DNA of 64,000 nucleotides. Origin: Tachypleus tridentatus. Its lineage: Eukaryota; Arthropoda; Merostomata; Xiphosura; Limulidae. The notes under the pieces are model-generated. The model had not been told where the DNA came from, made no database searches, and saw only the letters and a list, made by a program, of their open reading frames with translations. Numbering within the stretch: position 1 is the stretch's first letter; each line of letters starts with the position of its first letter. Of this stretch, positions 40,901 to 55,900 are shown in pieces. The position numbers were made by a program, and so were the translations under genes. The DNA is taken from assembly GCF_004210375.1 (NCBI RefSeq), contig NC_134837.1, forward strand, positions 156,653,310 through 156,717,309, given 5' to 3'.

Positions 40901-43900
40901 TTAACACAATAATCTAAATATGGTATAACCAGTAACCTATACAATGAAACTGTAACATCTTTAGACTTGTAATCTACATTTCTGTAGATACAACTTAAAC
41001 TTCTATTTGCCTTACTAATAGCAATAGCACACTTCTTGGATTGCTAAAGAGACTGATAAACTATTACACCAATATCCCTTTCTTTCATGACACTGTTAAG
41101 GTTATTCCCATCCAAATTATATTTATAATTGAAATAATACATGTGGGTTATCATAATCTTCCATTTATTATAACTCATCTGCCATTTATTTGCTCAATTT
41201 GATAAATGATCTAAATTCTTTTGTAAATCAGCAACATCCTCTTCACAACTAGCAATATACAAGACTTTAATTAATATCATCTGCTAATGTAAGTAATTTA
41301 TTGACTATTCCTTCATTTATGTCACTTATGTAAATCAAAATGAGCATAGGTCTTAAGATTGAACCCTGAGGTACTCCACTTGTGACATTAATCCAATTTA
41401 ACAGAACTCAATTTGTAATAAACCTCTGCTTTCTTCCATTCAGCTCCTCTTCTATCCAATTTGCTAACTTTTCTTATGTCTGTAGAAATAATGTTTTTCT
41501 TACAAGCCTTTTATACAGCAATTTTTCAAATGTTTTCTTAAAATTTGAAAAGCAAAATTTCATAACCCAGATACCTCATAATTATAAGATACTATCCTTT
41601 CTTAAAATCCCTCAAGAGTCCTACCTCCATCTCGACATTTTGTTTACCTTTAATGTATTTAAAGGTGTGTGTTTTCTTACAACAAAGCCACATTGGGCTA
41701 TCTACTCAGTCCACCAAGGAGAATCAAACCCCTGATTTTAGCATTGTAAATTTGTAGACGTAAAGAACTCCTTTCTGTAAATATTTACATTTTAAGCCAA
41801 CATTTTCTTGTACATCCTTTATGATGTCCTAATTTCCTGTTTCACCAACTTTCTTGATCTTCTGTAATCTTATAAATATCCTGTGATATCAGTCAATTTA
41901 AATTTCTTAAATTTATGATCCTTTTCCTTCATTTTATTTCTCATACTCTTTATGAGCCAACCTAGTTTTTATACTTGTTACCCTTATCTTCTATAAGGAA
42001 TACATTTGTCTTGAATACTTAAAAATGTATATTTAAACCTTTTACACATTTGATCAGTGTCTCCAAATAACTCCCAATTCACAACAGCTAGTTGCTGTCA
42101 CATTCCTTCAAAAATGTTTTGTTTTTTAATTTGTACCAAAACACCATTATTCCTTATCTCCATACAGAGCAAAACACTGAACCTAATAAAGAAATGATAA
42201 TTTGCACCACATGTTCTCCAGTTTCAACCATCTTAAACATTTCTATGTTTGAAGTTAACAATAAATCTAAAATAGCATGGGTTTTGGTAAGTTCCTTGAC
42301 TAATTGGTAAAGAAAATCAATCTTGAATAGCTTCCAAAAAATTTTTTTCCCTCATGGTTTAGCTCTAGCATTTCCAAAACTAAATGCCTGAAATTAAAAT
42401 CAAAATCACCCACAATTATGACTTCATTGACCACTAAAATCTTCATCTCATTGCAATGTTTCTCACTAATTTCATCAGTATCATTTGGTGGTCTATAACA
42501 TTCCTTGTAACAGCCTTTTTGTTTTATATCTACTGAATTTTCACACTATAATATTTCATATCCTCAGCTTCAACAGAATGTAACTCACATTTTACATATA
42601 AAGCCACTTCTCCTCCTCCTCTCTGCTACTTTATACAAGTATTTCAAAGAAATCTCTGCCACTAAAATCATCTACATTTAACTATGTTTCAGTTAGTCAT
42701 ATTATATCAAAATCTTCCATTCCTACCAGAACTCTAAAGTCATCTATTTTATTTCTTATACTTCTAACCTCACAACAATAATAATTAAGCCTATCCTTAT
42801 AACTACTTCCATACTCGTTTCCTATGCTAAATTTTTCTCTGCTTATTTTTTACATTTAATTTTTCCTGGCCCTCAGCACTGTCTTGTCCTAGTTGAAAGC
42901 TTCCCTTACAACTGAGTTAATAACCATAGAAAACAAGTTAACCCTTATCTCATTTAAATGTAAACAATCAATTCCAAAAAGCTCTCTTCTTCCACTGAAT
43001 TGTTGGCACAAGTCAAATGAATCAATCTGCCAATTCTTATCTACTAACCTGAGCCTAGAATTTAGCTCCAGTTACTTACTTATAACTTCATCCACACAAT
43101 TAATTCTTGGCAGTATCCCTGAATAAACTGAGTTCTGACCTTTTTCCTTATATGCCATTTAGAAATTCTTGTAATTATGTTCCTCCTCTGACTTACTTTT
43201 CCCTACATCATTAGCCCCTTCAAGCAACAAAAAATGAATCATTGCTATCCCCATTTATTATATCCTCTGTTCTGTCAGTTATATCTTCTGCTGGTGTCCC
43301 TGGGAAGCATAATTTTATTCTTTTCTTCCTATTTACTTCCATATGCCTTTTCAAGGAATCATCTGATACAGCTTTAACAAATTAAGCAAATACTTTAAAT
43401 CCAGTAGGGAAGTTAGAAAGTTAGATGACAAAGCTATTAACTCTGATACTTCAATGAGTTAAGGATATCTTAAGAGCTAAATGTAATCACTCAAAGTTGG
43501 TTGTGGAATTCTGATAATAAAGATTTAAATAAGAAAATAAATTTTCATTAGAACTGGAGATAATATATGTAACTCATTATTATTAAAACTAGAGATAATA
43601 TATGTAACTCATTATCATTAGAACTAGAGATAATATATAACTCATTAGAACTAGAAATATGTAACTCACTAATGGAGTCAGCAGGTTCTTCACTTCCACA
43701 ACAATTTTTTTTCTCACCCCATTAGGAAGAAAAATCTCCTCATTTAAGTTGAAGCTTGGACAATGTTGACGTCCTTTAATAAGAGAATTGGCTGGGTTCT
43801 ATATGAAAAGGATAAACTATAAAAACAAATGCACCAAAAACTAGGATTCACTTACTTAAAAATATAATGAAGTAAAACAAGAGGCAAAGTGTTACCATAA

Positions 43901-46900
43901 AACAAGCTCTGTAAAAAATACCTTCTATTTACTCTTTTTATTATGTCTCTTAATCAATGTTTTAGGTTTAATTCTCATTTATTTGGTTTTACAGAAAATT
44001 ACACAATGAACCATCTCTTCTGTGAAAACTACATCCTAAATCTTAAGTGTTTAATGCTAAGCCACAGAAATATAATGTTCGAAGTCGGAAACAAACCACA
44101 AAACATTTTTTTTTTAAATCAAAAACTAATTCATACTCATTTGTTAACTGAACACTACTTTATTATTATTAATTTGACAATTGCCTCATTAAACTAGTAT
44201 TCAAATGAAATGCAAAATGCATGATCTAATATGATTTAAATACATGCACCTCAGATACCTTGTGTGATTATGCAATTAATAGTAATGAAAAACTAAAGGA
44301 AAACTAAACTGATTTTTTTTACTTACCATAAAGGTAAAAAGACAAAATTACTTACAATTTATCAGATATTCATGTAAAATTTACACTACTCAATTATTAA
44401 TTATTACAATTTCTCTAAACATTAAATATTTAAACATACAATGTAAAAAATTAATATAAATATTTTTTAATTTTTCTCTGAAAATTTCTCTAAACATTAA
44501 ATATTTAAACCTACAATGTAAAAAATTAATATAAATATTTCTTTCCAACATGTAGGGTTTAAGCAATAGTTCAAGGACACCATGGGACCTGCTAAGTCTG
44601 GGTACCATCTAGGTCATCTTACCAACTAAACAAAACTGTAAAATGAAAATATTCAAAACCAACCATTATTCAGATACTTATGAAGTCTTCCCTTAAATTT
44701 ACTGCATTAACCCTAACCATTCCTATAGTTAAAGCCTTCTCTAAAATTCACTTAACCTTTACTGCCTCCACATCTTAAGGCAACCCATTCTAATGGCCAA
44801 CCATCCTGTTTGAAAAATAAAACTGTCTTAGCTGAAAATGACTCCTACTCTGCCAAAATTTATATTTATGTCTCCTAGTACTACCATTCTTACCATTATA
44901 TATGAAAAGATGTATCAACTCTCTAATTAGTGTGATATACAATGAAATTATAGTATCTTTGTATTTCATTTTCAATATTTCTGTAGATAAAACAGTGACT
45001 ATTTCATTTACAACAACCCTCTGCTTTCTTCCATCCATAGAATTTTCTATCCAATGAGCCAACCTCTTCCCTAGACCTACAAAGATTATTTTTAGTAAGC
45101 CTTTTATATATCACCTTATCATATGTTTTCTTAAAAGCAAGATACACCAAATCCACAACATAAAACATAAAATACTACATCTCAATAAAAAAACTTCTAA
45201 ATTTTTACTCACACACTTTCTTTAAACTATAATAATATCAACATATCTATACTTTTACATTTTAACTACTTAAAAGCTTCTCAGTATTCCATGTTTTAGA
45301 TGTGGGTGGCACAGGTTAGGTGGCATAGTAATAAAACACTAGCCTATAAAAACTTGAAAATAGAAAATGAGATATTTTCTTTTTTCCCCCATTTACGTTC
45401 ATTTGACTGGTAGTTTTTACAAATTTTACTTATTAAAATTGTTTTTATAATTTTCATTTTATCTTTTGTGAATAAATGATATACTTCTCATTCTCATTGT
45501 TTTAGGATGAAGTAATGAAGTACAATGGTAAAAGTTTATTTTTACTTATTCTTTTAAGCTAATGAGATTCAAAGCTTGTTACTAATTTACTTAAATAATT
45601 CTAACATAAAATAAAGCCATTTTCTGACACAGTTATTGATGTATATATGTTTTCCTAAATAATTAATTTTTATGAAAACATAAATAGGTTTGTTAGGACT
45701 TTACTGCAAAACTTACACTTTCACCAATAATTACTCTTCTTGAACAAAGTGATGCATTATAGGTACACAGGTTCTGATGTATGCACCAGCTGCAAGCCCA
45801 GGAACTGGTTACACATGTTTTACACCTAAAACAGCCAGTAAACAGATTTAAGTTGTGAAAACAGTAATTTCCTCTTCTCTGATCACAACAGCTATATACA
45901 TAAACTATTAAGACTAATTTATAGTGTGTGTGGGGGTGTATATGTTGGCACCACTGAAGAAAAACTCCAATAAATTCACAATAATTATTAATTACAGCAA
46001 AATTACTTAAGTCACATATACATGCTTCAACCACTAATATTATGACAACCAGGCATTATACAACTTAGTGAGACAACCAGTTAAACAGATAACATATTAA
46101 GTGATACATCACTCTTAAAATCTGGTAAATACAATTGTAAGCTAAATTTATGTAACAGTTTTTCAAAAGCAAGATCTACATTTAAATATATTTCTTTCTT
46201 TTTTTGTACTTACTGTTAAAAGTTTAGTACACTAGATAAAAGGATTGTGTCATCTTCTATCTATTGATACCTGTTTACGATAATCTACCTCTTTAAAAAT
46301 CAATAAAAAAGTAATTATGAAAAGTTTAATATTTTAAATTGTGATAAGAAGGAATTCTGTGAGGGGACATAACAACTGCAAAAGATACATGAAATATTTG
46401 AAATTTCTTGTCAGTAGAACATATATCAAAAGTTCTGTTTATTAACTCTCACATTCAATCATATAAATGAAGATTTCAAGAAAATTATTCAACTGATTAA
46501 ATTTTCATTACAGTTGCCTTCACCATGACACTATACAACAGAATTGTCATCAAAACTTTTCTTGAAAAACAAAAGAATTTAAAAATCATTTATTTAAATA
46601 CTGAAAAGTAAGAAAGAAAATAGAGAATCCACAGATGATATATGGGTTTGAGAACAACAGTTTTTTATGGGCTTTAAGAAAGGAAGATATACATTGGAAT
46701 TGAGGTGAATAAACTACATCAAACATCTTAAAGAATATTCTCTTTAGGTATTTTATGCCAAATATAATTAAAAAAACAAAGTTAAAAGGTAATAATTTAA
46801 AACTTTGATCAGCTTTAAAAGCTTTCTTAGTTTTTCATAATAATAACAATAATTAGGATCTTCACTTAACTTAAAAATCACCTGTTAATTAGTTATTAAT

Positions 46901-49900
46901 ATCTTCATTATAATGACTTTTACTAACCTTAACTATTTGGTTACAATAGGTAAAACAATATTTTTTATTGTTTCTAACGATGATCCCAAATTTTACTTTT
47001 ATTAATTTTTACTGTCAGTGTAATTAATGTTTTGTGATGAAATTTGTTTCCAAACGAGTTTAATTTTAACTAAAATTATTTGCAACATTAGAAATATTTT
47101 TAATTGAATAAAAATTTAAACCTTTTTCTAATTATCCAGTAAACTGATAAATTTGCAACTTTTGGAGGAAGAACTAATTTCTCCTTTTCATACAATAAAC
47201 TGTAAACGAATTTGTGATTTAAATAAAGTCTCAGTTTTTTCTTCTTTTCTTCTGCTTACTTGCAGAATTGTCATTTCACTACAAAATAAAATACCAGCTT
47301 TTATTTTCTAAATATGTTATAACATTCAAAGTGATATACTAGTAAAAAAATTATAAACTTCTATTTCATTTTTTGAATAGTTTTTCATGTTTTTGTTTTA
47401 TTAGATTCCTATGAATAGATAACTCATTCTTATAAGTAATAGATCTTAAAGTTTTTAAAACTATATTTCCTTTTACAGACACACATTTCAGAATTACACA
47501 AACACTTACAAATATAAAACAAAACAAAAAAGGCAATTAAGGTCCAACATTTTTCTGAAAAAGAAATGTGTTTAATAAAATAAACATTAAAAAATCTAAA
47601 ATTATAATAATGAATCTAATTGACATATAAAATGTTTTCTCAAACACAAGTCCTGTTGTCTCATTAATTATCTCATATTTTGCCTGATGATGACCAAAAT
47701 ACAGATGGCTGAAACACATAGCATATCCAACTTTGAGTTTTTGCTGTAATAAATTATTATAACCTAATTGAATGTCTATTTCATCTTCAACTGAAGAAAC
47801 CAAAAGTAAGAATTAAGTATATTCAAAAGTCAATATTCTGTTACATGTTCACTGTTATTTAACCAATTTTTCTATTGCCTTTTCTTATATAATAAAAACT
47901 TATAAAATTTTCCTAAGTCCTTTAATAATACTTGTTTATTTATGTAATGTTATCTCTTTAAAAAAAAAAACAGTAACAAAATGTTTTCTTTTCAATACTA
48001 GTTTCTCAATTATTTTATGAACTGATTATTTCTGTACCTTTTGATAAAATATATCATGTCAAATATTCTAAGACTCAGATATTATTCAGTTTATTCAGTA
48101 GAAACGTGTTTTGGGCATAGAAATTATTTATTATTTCATTAATCATACAGTCATTTATCCTCTGCTGGAGTTATTTCAAGTCACAGATTATTAGCTCAGA
48201 CAACAGAAATAACAGAAGTACAGCCATAAGAAGCTCATGGCTTTCAAACTATGACAATTACTTCTGTAACAACACAACATCTTATAAACGTAAATATAAG
48301 ACTGTCTGAAGAAAATGTATAAATATATGGTAGAGACTAAATATGTTAGCCCTTTTCCTATTTTTGGTCATTTAATGGATTTTTATGGATATAGTTATTT
48401 GACTACTTATGAAAGATATGACTGAAACATATCCTTCTGACATCATTGAAAGAGAATGATGTAAAGAATTACAGCAGATAAAAATCACAGGTTTACATTT
48501 TCTCTTGAGTGAAGTAACTTAATCTATCACTTACATGTGCTTTCAGAATCACGTGTGATGATCATATGAAGTTCTCATATTGAACCAAAACAACCAATTA
48601 CTATTACCACCTTCACAAGTATCAGATGTATACAAATATAATACACAGGAGCTTTAGCATTATGCTCTGTGAATCACATGTGATGCACAGAACTGGAATA
48701 GTAGTAAAAAGAAACTAAAACCTCATGTCATATATTAACACCACAAGTAGATTTATAATAATGTTGACTCGTATATTTTATCCATACTTTGCATAAACTA
48801 TTTGCTTTCTGCTTGTTTTAAGCTATTTACGAATCACTTTTTTCTTGATGCTTTTAATCTATTTACAATAAATCATCACTAATTTTGTCGACTTTTTAAT
48901 GTAATTAAATAATATACAAAAACTACCGATTTTTGTATCATCATAATTAGTAGTTTCATTACTGTCTTTCAAATATCACTTGGAAGAGTTTGTTTGCTTG
49001 TAATTAAGCACAAAGCTATACAAAGGGTTATCTGTGCTCTGCCCACCGCGAGTATCGAAACCCGGATTTTAGTGGTCTGAGTCCGCAGACATACTGCTGT
49101 ACGACAAGGGGGCGCTAGGAGGAAAAATAGCAAAGAACAATGTGGTCTTTATTCACACTAATACACTTACGTTTTATGTACTCCACAATCGTAGAAGGCA
49201 AATGGTCGGCTGATAAAGTCGGTGTCAGTTTCACTCGATCTAACAGCCAGATTTACTATAACATGATCTAAAAATAATAAAAAAGCAGGTTTTTTATAAA
49301 CTCCATTTAGAACTTTAAAATGATTTAACGCCATTTTTGTTTGAAAAGCGCAAAAAACATTAACAAATGATTTCGTTTTTCTCGAAGCGAACCATGGTAT
49401 GTGCCCCCCATTAGAAAAGTTTCGCACGCAGACAAAGCTCAACATTCACTTTAGAAATGACAGGAGAATAGACATAAATAATATTGATGCAAAATTTTAT
49501 TTCTCGGACAGGATGTTATACACTAAACTGATAGGAACTAATCACACTATCATTCACATTTCAAAATGTGACTTAAAAATTTTAAGAAATGTAGATTCAT
49601 CTCGCTATTATTGAGCGGCTTTTAGCATGATTGAAATGCTCAACAATTACTTTGCGCAGTGAGCGATATAAATAGAAAATGAAAACGTACATGCGTTCAA
49701 GATTTGACAGTGGAATGAATATCAAAAGCGTGCTTCAAAATTCCGCACTACACACCCTTTATAGCATTCTAATATGATATTGTTACATCTAGCAAGTAAA
49801 TTATTTTAATATATATCGTCTACGTGATATTCTAATATCGGATTTAAAATAAAAAACATCAAGAACTAAGTATCTAATCTGATCTCAATTGAGTTGCTCC

Positions 49901-52900
49901 GAGTCTCATAAAACTTAAAGATGTATATAAATACTGCAGGTAGAGCACTAAAGCTAATAAAAATAAATACTCCTACCTCTTCCTTTCGGGATAGCTGGTC
50001 GACTGACAAAAAGCGGTGTTCGACAAGCTAGACCATCCTCTGTCACACGAGCTGGAATTGGATTATCATCACCAAAAACACACAAGTAATGAGCGCCATA
50101 TGGTAGTTGAGGCAGTTGGTTGATTATCAGTTGCACCTATCAAAGTGCATATGCCAATACTTTACTGAAACGTTTCCACAATACCTCAAGTTGATATTTA
50201 GAAGTCCAATTCCGTACTTAACACAAAATGTAAATTATTGTATTACACATGTAAAGTTTTTTTTTTTTTTGATATTACAGCATCTCTTAATGTTCAACAT
50301 CAGAATGACACACCAGATAGTAACTTGGACTTCTATCGCATTTAAAATAAACACGTTTTTCTTTTACATTTAGAATTTTAGCTTTGTTAATGATAGGTTG
50401 GCAAACAACGATTTAGAAGCATGAGAAGGTTTTATTGATGGTGGAACAAACTAAATGTTTCGACAGAACACTGGTCTGTTTTCTTCAGATATATTATGCT
50501 CATTAAACAGTGAAATAAAATTCTTGAAAATACGAAGGCGCTATTCAACCAACTAAAATTTAAAATCTATAACATTTCTATCCGGGACTTGTCAACATGT
50601 AGAGTTTCACTGAGTTGTGTTTACATGATATTAACATCTGGAATTCCACATGTAAAAAAAATTAGTGTTATGTTTACACGCTCTTACATCCGGGAATTCG
50701 CATGTGAAAAGTTTGTGTTATTTTTACATGTTCTTAGATCCGGGAGTTGTCAATGTATAGAGTTTCACCGAGTTGTGTTTACATTCCAGAATTCTTGACG
50801 TAATGAGTTTCGGTGTGCTATGCGCGCGCACCCACACATACTTTTACAGTATCGAAAACAGTGGTTAAACTTTTTCATCGTCTTATCCTCCGAGACTCTC
50901 CAGGGTATTATCGTGACCCATATAATAATTTTTGTAATGGTGAGCTTTTCGTAAAGGTAGAATGAAACAAAACTATATAAAGATCCTAATTTATTGAAAA
51001 TGTTACAAATAAATGACCTTGAGAAATGCTACAAGTGCTAATCAAATACAAAATCCATGGAATTACTGAACATCATACAAAACCTACTTATTCACTCAGT
51101 ATGAGGGTTGATATAATGTATATATATATATATATATATATGAGAAAATATACTAAATACGATGGAAACTTTGATATTTAAATTTTAAGTTCGATGTATT
51201 AATATTATATAGTTAAAAATTTAGGCAATTCAAAACGTTGTAATATATGAAAATTTTTACTCAAAATTAGACAGGTGGTTACGCAACAAGAATCTCGACG
51301 CGGTTCAACTGCCGCACTTCAATGTGTTTCTCATTGGTGGGCAGTTGCATGCAGCTGCCACAAAAACTACAAACTGCTCCGTGATCCCGAGAAATTTCAA
51401 ACGACCCCCAGGTTAAGAACCACTGATCTAGAAGATCTCGAAATAATGAGTTTTATTGTGTTATATGTTTGCCAAAAGGAAACTTAAGACTCTAAACTTA
51501 CAAAAGTTGCGACGCAAACTAAACATTTTCAAACTTTTTCGACTTTTAAATTTTATGCAAAAATGTATTATCACATCATCTTTCTCGTCTTAAAATTCTT
51601 GTTAAAATTAAACCTTAAGAATTGTGCTAAAATATGAAATGTCAAGTCCAATAAAGTTCTTTCTTTTGCCCTGTTTTATAGTGTCGGGTTTTGGCATTTT
51701 TTCAAGTTTTTGTTTAACGTCTTCAGTTCGTGTGTTTGCATTTCCCCAACTTCCACGACAGGGTTATCGTTATTGTATGATAGGATAGCTCGATCTTGTG
51801 AGTAAAACAAGATTACCATATATGTATTTTCAATTTTAGAAGCCTTGAGGCAAGTTTCAAGCTGTGGATTTTAAAGCCTTTTATGTACATCCGTGTCTTA
51901 AGTTCCCGCTTCACGCAGGCAAGGCATCACATATTAGAGTAGTGCTTACGCAAACGTTTTCCATCCGTTCATTTTCCGCCGTCACCGTGAATGTTGATCT
52001 GGGTCCACAAATCGAATTTCACGGGTGTCCTATCACTGGATAACGTAATTGAGGTGGAGCTTTCATATTTTCATTTTGATCATAATCTGATTATATTACC
52101 TCCTCCCGACGCGGGTATTGGAATTAAGAATGTGTAGCGTTCTGAGAATATATAATATAGGTGTTGAAATACATACAGAGGTCCATGTCTGCCTGAAGTT
52201 AACACTAACTTGCTTGCTCGGGCAAACTTTTTTTTTAAACTGTCGAATATGAAAAAGTGACATGTCAAGAAAATACCTTGACATCTTGGGTTATAAGAAT
52301 ACTTCCATTTCCTTTTTATCTTAAATAACAAGCTCGAGTTGCATTTGTGTTGTGCAAAAATGCAATGAAATTGTTGTAAGCATTTTTAAAACTTTAAATT
52401 AGAAACGTTATATAGCGACTTAATTATCGTTTTAAAATGAATTAATAAGGGAGAAACAGTAATAGAATGAATACCAGCGATGAGAGTTAAACACGCTTTA
52501 CCTAGTAACGAGATAATTCTCAAACCGACGAGTTCTGTACACGTAATTTCAGGTGTTCTTTGTGAAGCAATTCTTGATATAATTCAAATACATAAACAGC
52601 TAGAAAAGTTTCCACCATAAAAGGTTAAAGTAATATTTATGTAATGAAACATTTACATGTATGTTCTTAACATCATTAAACGTTTTGTGGATTTATTATC
52701 TCTTTCATTCTTAGCATCACTGTTCAGTGATTTGTAAAACTGTCGTTTTTTCACTACCATGAAGTTTGTAAAGCTGATTTCTTATTTCTGTTCATTCTTT
52801 GCTCAGGTATATTGCGATTTTACCAAAGTACCTGAAATGTCAATAAACTGCCTTATTTTACTTTCTAGTACTTTTAACGTTTTTTTGTTTTTTAATTTGT

Positions 52901-55900
52901 TTTGAAAATACCTCGAAAAATGTACGGAAGAAAAATTTCATGAGATTTGGTAGATAATGAAACACAGAAGTGATACTTGAACACAAATCACAATTCACTA
53001 TTATTATTACTGCCACAAATAAAATGTGCATGATTACCTAGTCACGTCTCTGTGCTAAGAGAAGTACTATTAGTGTACATTGATAAAAACTTGACATTAC
53101 ATTTTTGTTGCATACCGCAATATATATACTGTAACATGCAACTGATACTTTTGGTCTTTTTTATATATTTTACTTGTAGTTTATAAACTAATACTATAAT
53201 TAGGAGGGCTATCTCTAGGTCTCGGATTAAGTTGCAAATATCTATGCTGTCTTTAAGTCTTTTAAAACTTGCCTTCATTTCAATAATGAAAAGTTATATA
53301 CAACGATAAGGTATACTACCTTAAAAAAAATGAAAATAAATTTGTGCTACTTCCAGTTCTCTGCAACTCATATAGTTACGTTTACATTATTTTGTGAATA
53401 AATATTTGCTTCCTTCAAATGTCATAATTTTTTACTTATTTAAATATCTAGTTACTTCAAATTTACTACAAGAATATTAATTTATCAAATATCCAACAGA
53501 TGTCACAGCATACAGAATAAAATGTTTAGTAAAGATTTAATATTTTATCGTACTTTGTAAGCCAAAGTAGGTAATATTCTGCATATAAATAAATATTCAG
53601 ATGATAAATGGCCAAGCTTCAACAAAGCAAAGAAAGTACTCAGTTTTTGTTTCCACCAAGCTTTGTAACTGCATGAAACAGCTCTTATCAAGTGGTATGT
53701 ATTACGTAAAATGTATTCTTTTCGTTTGTTTTTAATTTATATTGCAAAAGATACTTCTCACATCTCTCTCCTTGTTAGTTAACATTACACTAACTAGTAA
53801 AATATTTCCTTAACGTTTTTGCAAAAATATCATTTGTAATAGTTATTGAAATCCTTTTTAAAATAAGATATTCAAGCTGATATAAATATTTCAGAAAAAC
53901 AACTTTTTAATATGTTGTTCTACTGGTAATTAACAATAAATTATTTGTACATAAAACTTACCGCTGAAGAACTGTTGTAAGGAATTTGATTTGGTCGAAC
54001 AGACTGGAAGTCAATACATTGTTGCGTTTCAAGTGATAACCACCTGGGGGAGCTGCGTTCTGTAAATGACCACGTGGCATTTTGGCATGCAGCTTTAATA
54101 GTGCACCTAATACGTTAGATTGAAATATTAGACATTTGTATAGGAAGAAAGACCAAGAATGTACAGATATTAGATTATAAATCAAAGTTTTCACATACAA
54201 ACACGACTGTATATATTAAACCATTTTCATACAAATAAACAGAACATAAAACATTATATTAAAATAACTTTTATTATTTCCACGTCACAAAAGCCCATAA
54301 ATTGTATCATAATTATGGGTCACAAGAAGAGATGAAAGATAGCAGAAGAAAAGTTGTTTCTATAAATACTAATATATAATGAGGTTTTTTTATCTCTGCA
54401 ACTTATTTCCTATTTAGTTCCGCTACAAGGAAAATATTTCCCATTTTACTCTCTATTTGTTTGAGATTTTTGTTTTTTTAATAAAGCTGTGTAAGGGCTG
54501 CTAGCACAAAGCCTTCCACAATTTAAACTGATAAGACGAAAGGTAACTAATCAACAGTACCCACCAATAAATTTGCCTGAATAGTAGAATTTGATCCTCA
54601 CTCTTACAGCGCATCCACAGCTCCAAATTACTTATGTTTTCCAGCAAAAGTATGGAACAATGAATCCTAGAATTCACAATCCGAGCTCGCTACCATTACA
54701 CTGCACTTGGTACTTAGTATTCCAAATAGCCTGTAGTCTGGTGGCTGGTGCTGTGGACATGGAGTTTAAAGGTTGTAAGTTTAAGGATTGTTTGTAACAT
54801 ACTGTTGTACCTTGGAGTGAAAAACTTTACCCCAATCGTTTCAGTCCATCCAGCAGCATAATGGGTACTAACGGGTAGCTTTCTGTTAACCTGCAACGGA
54901 TTGGCATACCTCCAGAAAAAGCGTTTCATCATTCTCACCTGCTTGTGCTACAGAAGTACGTATGTAACCTTCATACACGAAAAGGATTAACCTACATGTT
55001 TCGTGATTGTTTTAAAATTATTGAATGATATAAAATTCCACTTAAAGGAATCCTGGACTGAAAAACTAAAAACTTCTCAATTTAATATATATTGTATAAC
55101 TTGTAAGTTGAGATACAGTACGCTACGTCTATATTTTGCTATACACACAACAGTATTAATTTGTCTGAAGATTACCTTTGCAAAATATAAAAATCACAAA
55201 ATATAGTGGGCCTCACGACTAGCAGTTTGTTTATGAACAGAACAGATACAAGACAAACATGATGTTTCAAACTGCTAAACCCACACTGTTTAAGCTCACA
55301 GTATTGAATTCTTTGAAGATAAATATTAAGAGAAATTAGAGAGAATAAGAAGTTGAATTTTTCAAACATCAGGTGTCGTACGTTCAAGAGTTTAACGTCA
55401 TTTGTCCTAACGGTGTTTATGAACCCTTTTCTAGACGTTACCGGATTCACAATAGTAATGGTATTTGCTAGTCCGTAATGACGAGAAAATCCACTTGTAG
55501 AGAAAAATATATATCTAAAAATGGCTGGTTTGGGTTGAGAAAATTTTTATGTAGAGGAGCGAACAACGTTTCGACCTTCTTCGGTTCACAAAACCTGACG
55601 ATGATCGAAGAAGGTCGAAACGTTGTTCGCTCCTCTACATAAAAATTTTCTCAACCCAAATCAGCCGTTTTTACATATAGGTATTTGCTAGTGTCTCAAA
55701 CGCATGTGTACGTGTGTGTGTGTGTGTGTGTGCTGTGCTTGCGAGTGCGCGAGAAAAATATGTCGAAGGTCGAAGAAACTTTGACACTTACCTTCGTTCT
55801 AAGGAACACCAGCCACAGTACGGGTTCTTTTTCTGTAGACATTCTGCACAACTTCTGAACTGTTCACATCTCTGTAGGTTTACTTTACTAACCTACAATG

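Noticed and set aside
47537..47803. 88-codon minus-strand open frame in plexin intron 7 as an extra exon
   Set aside because: Exons 7 and 8 join exactly through the split ACG codon of the PSI 2 cysteine block, leaving no room for it, and it has no plexin-like motif.
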